DNA of 64,000 bases, from NCBI GenBank assembly GCA_036389255.1, contig DASVQI010000006.1:1-64000 (forward strand), written 5' to 3'. The position numbers and the translations under genes are program-made. The DNA comes from JACVRN01 sp036389255 (GTDB lineage Bacteria; Acidobacteriota; Blastocatellia; Pyrinomonadales; Pyrinomonadaceae). Position 1 is the first letter of the stretch. Every line of letters begins with the position of its first letter. The notes under the pieces were generated by a model, which was not told the origin of the DNA, did not search any database, and saw nothing but the letters and a program-made list of their open reading frames with translations. This document shows positions 59,500 through 64,000 of the stretch, one piece after another.

Positions 59500-62400
59500 T
59501 ATTTTTGAAGCGACCTGTGTGATGGCTTCGTGGACTTCCGTGAAGTCGAAGGGTTTGCCAATGACGCCGTCTATCAGGTTCTTTTCGCCCGAAGGCGGCT
59601 CGGTTCCTTTGCCGTAGCCGGTGACGAGCGTGATGGTCACGTCGGGCCAGCGATGACGAATCTCGCGCGCAACCTCCCAGCCGTCCATCTCAGGCATGGA
59701 GAGGTCTGTGAAGACCAAGTCGAAATGGTCGCCACCCTCCAGTAGCTTCAGAGCTTCCTGCCCGCTCCCTGCCGAAGTTACCCTGTGCTCCATCACCGCC
59801 AGCATCTCCGACAGAGTCTCGCGCACGGCTATCTCATCATCTATGACAAGTATGGAGAGCGCGGGCGCGTCTGACTGCTCCTGAAGGTTTGTGTCTGAGG
59901 CTTTGGCTGAGAGTGCTGCGGCCAAGTCTATCAGGAAAGTCGTGCCGCGCCCGACCTCGGATTCGACGCTGATTGAGCCTCCGTGCCGCTCTATGATGCC
60001 GTAGCTGACCGATAGCCCCAGGCCCGTGCCGTGCGCGCCCTTAGTCGTATAGAAGGGCTCGAAAATCTTCTCGCGCACGTCTTCCGTCATGCCCGTGCCG
60101 GTGTCCGTGAAGCTCAAGCGCCAGTAGGACTCATTGCGCTCGCAGGCTATGGAGAGGCGTCCTCCGAACGGCATAGCGTCAACCGCGTTGACAATCAGGT
60201 TGACGAAGACTTCGCGCAACTCCGACGCCGTGCCCTTCACAAAGCTGTCCGGGCGGGCATCCAGCTCAACCTCGTAATGAAGGCCGCGCATGCGCGCCTC
60301 GTTCTCCCAGCGCGTGCGGGTGATTTCGACGGCGTCACGCAGCAGACGGCTTACGTCCAGCACCTCGAACTCAGTGCCCTGCGACTGGCGCGCAAACGTC
60401 TGTATGCGGCGGACGGTCGCGGCCGCGTCTTCGGCCGCCGTCTGTATAATCTCAAGATTGCGCTCAAGCGCCTCGTCCTTAATCTGGCGGCGCATCAACT
60501 GCGCGCGGCCGAGCACGGCTGCCAGCGCGTTGTTGAAGTCGTGCGCCACGCCGGATGCCAGTTGCCCCAGTGCGCGCAGCTTATCGGCCTGAGCCGCTCG
60601 CTGTCGCTGCTGCTTCTGCTCCGTGATGTCGCGCATGATTCCGAGGACGCCCGTGATGCGCTCGTCAACGACTAGCGGCGCGTTGTCAAAGAGCGCGTAG
60701 CGGACTTCGCCATCTCGCGTGTGATAGCGAACCTCGTAAGACTGCGTGTCGCCCTTTAGTGCGCTCTCGAAGTAGGCGCGCGCAATCTCGCGGTCTGCCG
60801 GGTAGATTAGCTCAAGGAAGTGATGGCCGATGAGGTCGTCCGGGCGATAGCCGCCCGCGTTGTGCGTAGCGCTGTTGAGCCACATGAAGTAGCCCGCCGG
60901 GTCTATGGCACAGATGGGCTCGCGCACGCTCTCAAGGATATTTGTAAGGAGCGATTGGTGCTCGCGCGCCATGGCTTCAGCTTTCCTCAACTCAGACAAA
61001 TCGCGGGCTGTGCAGACCGCGCCGACGTTGCCGTGGCCAAGCTCGGTGATGGGCTCTACCGTGACCAGAAGCGGGCGGTTGAATCGCTCAGGCGTGACTT
61101 CCGTGGTGACGCTGCGCCCGTCGGCTATGCATCTCTCAACTATGCACTCTTCGTCTCCGAGCGTGCGTAGAATGTCGCAGCACTGGCGGCCCAGCAGCAG
61201 GTGCGGCCACGTGTCTTCCATTGACGCGCCCGCGCGGTTGACGCGAATGAGCTGTCCCGCCTGGTCAAAGATGAAGATGCCGTCCGACATGGCATCGAAG
61301 GTCGTTTCCCACTCCTTCTTTGCGCGCTTGGTCAGCTCGAAAAGCTCAGCCTGCGCGATGCCCGTAGCGAGCTGCGCGGCCACGGCCTCAACGAGCGCCA
61401 GCTCCTCTTCCGTCCAGTGACGCACGCGGTCGGTCTGATGAATGCAGAGCGTGCCGCGAAAACGCTCGTTGACTATCAGAGGATAGGCTATCTGCGAGCG
61501 CAGACCTGCGAGCGCTGCCTGCTGCCGTACGTAAGCGCTGAAGGCGTGCGTCCCCGCAGTGTAATTGAGCGCGTCGTCTACAACTAAAGGCTCCTGCGTG
61601 CGAAGCAGTCGCTGGCCTAGCGGGTCGTCGTAATAAGCCTGTATGTGCCTGATGCTGGGCGCGGGCGGCGCTACGTATTCGTGCTCAAGGTTAGAGACGG
61701 GATTCGCCGGGTCGTAAAGATAAAGGTGGACGCGCGATGCCGAGAGCGCTCGCCCAAGCTCGTGTGTGGCTGTGCTGAGGACTTCGGGCAGGCTGAGCGA
61801 GGCGCGTATGGCAAGGCTCAGGCGATTAATCAGAGACTGTCTGGCGCTCGTGGCTTCGGCTTTCTGATAAAGCTCGGCCTGTCGAATGGCTATGCCCGTC
61901 TGGTCTGCTACGGCACGCGCCAGAGCTATGTCCGTCTCGCTCCACGCGTGCGCGCTGCGGGTGGTCGAAAGCGCGAAGCAGCCGGTCGTCTCGTCGCCCA
62001 CGCGTATGGCCACATACATGACGGAGCGCACTCCCACGGGCCGCAGGATGTTGTTGTAAAGGTCGCGCACGCGCTCGTCCGCCGCCACGTCGTCAAAGGC
62101 CAGAACTCCGTGCTCGCGTATGCCAGCCGTCAGGTCGCCAAGGAGCGGTAGACTGTAGTCGCGCCACGCCGAGCGTATGCCTTCGGCTTTATACTCCGCG
62201 ACCGTGCGCCCCAGCCCCGCCTGAGTGTCCAGCATGAAGAGCAAACAACGGTCAACTCCAAGATGAGAGCCAAGCTCCTGAACTGCCGTGTGAAAGATTT
62301 CAGTCAGACCGAGGCTGCGGTGAACCGCCTTGGAGATGCGGTTAATCAAAGCCTCTCTGTCGGCCAGCTCCGTCAGAGCCTTTTCATTCTGCCTGCGCTC

Positions 62401-64000
62401 CGTGATGTCACGGTCGGAGCCGCGATAGCCTACGACAGCGCCCTCCGTGTCAAAGATTGGAACGGCGTTCGATTCCAGATAGCGAAAGGAACCGTCCCTG
62501 TGGCGCCAGCGCACGACCAGCCCAGACCACCCGCGCCGCTCTTTGATGAGCGCGGGCAGCATCTCTTTCATCTGCCTGCGGTCTTCTTCGTGCATGAAGT
62601 CGTATCCGCTACGGCCAAGTATCTCTTCCGGCTTGTAGCCCAGAATGTTTTCGACGGCGGGGTTGCAGTAGGTGTGCTCCCCCTCAAGGTTGATTGACCA
62701 AATCCATTCGTTCGTCGCTTCGATTATCGAGCGAAACCTCTCTTCGGATTCGCGCAGAGCCTCTTCCGATAGCTTTCTCTCGGTGATGTCCTCCGTGTAG
62801 ACCGTGACCATGTCGGGCGGCACGTAAACGTAAGTCGTATCCAGACGTTTCCTTTCGCCCGTAGAGCGAAACCTGTAATCAACTTCGCGCCTGATGACGG
62901 TCTGCTCTTCAAAACAGCGTCTGAAGTCTTCCCGAATTTCGGGGCTGTCGTCGTATATCTCGCTGGCGCGGCGTCCGACGAACTTTTGCATCTTCCCTTT
63001 GGTTATCTCAAAGGCCGCGTCGTTGTAATCAACCAGCACGAAGTCGTCATCGGCCCTTCGCCACGAATAGGTCGGGAGCGGCAGTCCCTTGTACTGTGCG
63101 CGGAACTTCTCTTCGGACTCGCGCAGGGCGGCTTCCGTGCGGCTGCGCTCCGTGATGTCGTGCAGGATAGAGTAGATGAGGCGGCGGCCCTTGGCCTGAA
63201 TCGGCCCGGCGTGAATCTCCATCTCGCGCACTTCGCCCGAAGCCAGACGGTGATGAAAGACGAAGTAGCTGCGCTGCTCTGTGACGGCACGCTCAAGCTC
63301 CCGCTTGACCTCGTTTTCGGGCAGCAGGTTGATGTCCGTAATCTTCTTTTGCCTGAACTGCTCGCTGGTGTAGCCGTAGAACTCGCATGCAGCCGGATTG
63401 GCTTCGACAATCGCGCCCGATTCCGGGTCAATCAGTAGCTTGATGGCCCGGTTCTTCTCGAACATCTCGCGATAGCGCTCTTCGGACTCACGCAGCGCGT
63501 CTTCCGCCAGCTTGCGCTCTGTGATGTCTCGCACCACGCTTCTGACTGCGGTCGCCTGCCCGCCCGCGTCGCGCACGAGCGTCGTTACCGCTTCCAGATA
63601 ATGCGGAATCCCTTCGGCGTCTTTGGTGTGATAGACGACGCGCACGGGCTCGTTCCCTATGTAATTCAGACTGTCCTTGACAGCGCGGTCTGCCTCTTCT
63701 CCCAGAAGGTGGCTCAGGTGGACGCCGATTAGCTCGGAAGCCGTGCGGCCGAAAAAGCGCGCGCCCGCTTCGTTGATGCTCGTGATGCGCCCCTCCATGT
63801 CGCGCGTGTAAATGATGTCCGCAGCCTGCTCGACTATCTCGCGGTAATGGCGCTCGACTCGATGACGCTCGGCAAGACGCGCCACCTTTACCAGAAGCTC
63901 CTGACGGCGGAAGGGAATCTCAAGGTAATCGTCCGCGCCTGCCACCAGCCCGGTCAGGCTGTCCTCTTCGCCCGTGCGGACGGCGCTCACCAGCAGGACA
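59482..64000 (-). CDS. Hybrid sensor histidine kinase with six PAS and two GAF domains (5'-truncated)
   Basis: At least 1502 residues are visible and the gene runs past the window end. The N-terminal end is the last part of a receiver domain (VAGADDYLEIPFRRQELL). It is followed by four PAS domains (about 45-545), two GAF domains (about 560-890) and two more PAS domains (about 905-1145). Next come a HisKA domain with the phosphorylation His in ASGVAHDFNNALAAVLGR, an ATPase domain (GTGMTEDVREKIFEPFYTTK, GTGLGLSVSYGI) and a C-terminal receiver with DLSMPEMDGWE. No membrane helix is seen, so it is a cytoplasmic sensor. The AHDFNN type is common with attached receivers. Confidence 0.93.
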   Translation of the reverse strand, partial: VLLVSAVRTGEEDSLTGLVAGADDYLEIPFRRQELLVKVARLAERHRVERHYREIVEQAADIIYTRDMEGRITSINEAGARFFGRTASELIGVHLSHLLGEEADRAVKDSLNYIGNEPVRVVYHTKDAEGIPHYLEAVTTLVRDAGGQATAVRSVVRDITERKLAEDALRESEERYREMFEKNRAIKLLIDPESGAIVEANPAACEFYGYTSEQFRQKKITDINLLPENEVKRELERAVTEQRSYFVFHHRLASGEVREMEIHAGPIQAKGRRLIYSILHDITERSRTEAALRESEEKFRAQYKGLPLPTYSWRRADDDFVLVDYNDAAFEITKGKMQKFVGRRASEIYDDSPEIREDFRRCFEEQTVIRREVDYRFRSTGERKRLDTTYVYVPPDMVTVYTEDITERKLSEEALRESEERFRSIIEATNEWIWSINLEGEHTYCNPAVENILGYKPEEILGRSGYDFMHEEDRRQMKEMLPALIKERRGWSGLVVRWRHRDGSFRYLESNAVPIFDTEGAVVGYRGSDRDITERRQNEKALTELADREALINRISKAVHRSLGLTEIFHTAVQELGSHLGVDRCLLFMLDTQAGLGRTVAEYKAEGIRSAWRDYSLPLLGDLTAGIREHGVLAFDDVAADERVRDLYNNILRPVGVRSVMYVAIRVGDETTGCFALSTTRSAHAWSETDIALARAVADQTGIAIRQAELYQKAEATSARQSLINRLSLAIRASLSLPEVLSTATHELGRALSASRVHLYLYDPANPVSNLEHEYVAPPAPSIRHIQAYYDDPLGQRLLRTQEPLVVDDALNYTAGTHAFSAYVRQQAALAGLRSQIAYPLIVNERFRGTLCIHQTDRVRHWTEEELALVEAVAAQLATGIAQAELFELTKRAKKEWETTFDAMSDGIFIFDQAGQLIRVNRAGASMEDTWPHLLLGRQCCDILRTLGDEECIVERCIADGRSVTTEVTPERFNRPLLVTVEPITELGHGNVGAVCTARDLSELRKAEAMAREHQSLLTNILESVREPICAIDPAGYFMWLNSATHNAGGYRPDDLIGHHFLELIYPADREIARAYFESALKGDTQSYEVRYHTRDGEVRYALFDNAPLVVDERITGVLGIMRDITEQKQQRQRAAQADKLRALGQLASGVAHDFNNALAAVLGRAQLMRRQIKDEALERNLEIIQTAAEDAAATVRRIQTFARQSQGTEFEVLDVSRLLRDAVEITRTRWENEARMRGLHYEVELDARPDSFVKGTASELREVFVNLIVNAVDAMPFGGRLSIACERNESYWRLSFTDTGTGMTEDVREKIFEPFYTTKGAHGTGLGLSVSYGIIERHGGSISVESEVGRGTTFLIDLAAALSAKASDTNLQEQSDAPALSILVIDDEIAVRETLSEMLAVMEHRVTSAGSGQEALKLLEGGDHFDLVFTDLSMPEMDGWEVAREIRHRWPDVTITLVTGYGKGTEPPSGEKNLIDGVIGKPFDFTEVHEAITQVASKIMASDR

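Overview
The window reads as one contiguous stretch of a GC-rich (roughly 60 percent) bacterial chromosome. The gene content suggests an Acidobacteriota member, most likely of the Blastocatellia type. Pointers are two large Ser/Thr kinases fused to TPR or beta-propeller repeats, two adjacent 'VWFA-related' secreted proteins, secreted M43 and M28 peptidases, DUF2807/DUF4097-like envelope proteins and a very large multi-PAS/GAF hybrid histidine kinase. I see no rRNA, tRNA, CRISPR array, transposase, integrase or phage genes. This assignment is inference from gene content; no phylogeny was run.

Layout. 0.4-5.1 kb: tryptophan operon trpD-trpC-trpF-trpB-trpA, without trpE/trpG in view, with a dispersed palindrome inserted between trpF and trpB. 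5.1-7.9 kb: an ECF sigma factor and RskA-type anti-sigma factor divergent from a secreted fasciclin protein, then MsrB. 7.9-18.3 kb: CstA, a TPR regulator with a C-terminal Fis-like helix-turn-helix, a minimal AraC regulator, a highly structured intergenic region, a lysine-dehydrogenase/saccharopine-reductase-like enzyme with an amino-acid permease, a GDT1 half-transporter and a two-domain universal stress protein. 18.3-29 kb: a rhodanese lipoprotein with an in-frame UGA, a sulfate-type ABC transporter with a single permease, and a cytoplasmic molybdopterin oxidoreductase module (fused FeS-NrfD subunit, catalytic subunit, TorD-like chaperone) whose genes are interleaved with GNAT and DinB genes. 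29-42.6 kb: DUF445 protein, phosphatase, LolA-like protein, M28 peptidase, HU, envelope proteins, VWA pair, and xseA - membrane protein - xseB - ispA. 43-51 kb: tandem M43 metalloproteases, a second rhodanese with an in-frame UGA, a PPP phosphatase, a kinase, and a glutaredoxin-like protein with a UGA near its C terminus. 51-64 kb: beta-propeller kinase, two ordinary rhodaneses, methyltransferase, thioredoxin-reductase-like flavoprotein, DUF309, DUF4149, a GrdB-like protein, and the 5'-truncated hybrid kinase.

Most interesting result. Two paralogous rhodanese genes (18352-18825 minus, 45787-46275 plus) are each interrupted by a TGA at the same position, in the active-site loop (Cys-x-UGA-Pro-x-Glu-His-Ser-Ser). 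The rest of the domain continues in frame. Both share an identical 18-nt stretch that can fold into a small hairpin with loop CGUGC 22-26 nt after the UGA. A glutaredoxin-like gene (50286-50522 minus) ends in a UGA followed by four codons and a perfect 7-bp hairpin with loop CGUGA at almost the same distance. I read these as three candidate selenoproteins with a common SECIS apex. A GrdB-like protein at 58.6 kb keeps the family Cys-His-Gln but has Ser where selenoprotein relatives carry Sec.

Second result. Nearly every larger gap carries a long hairpin built from degenerate 7-bp tandem units. Several share a purine core close to GTAAAAGAAA although their arms differ. A separate family of CCGCAGAGACGCAGAG palindromes occurs three times. 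These resemble in design the heptameric STRR repeats of cyanobacteria.
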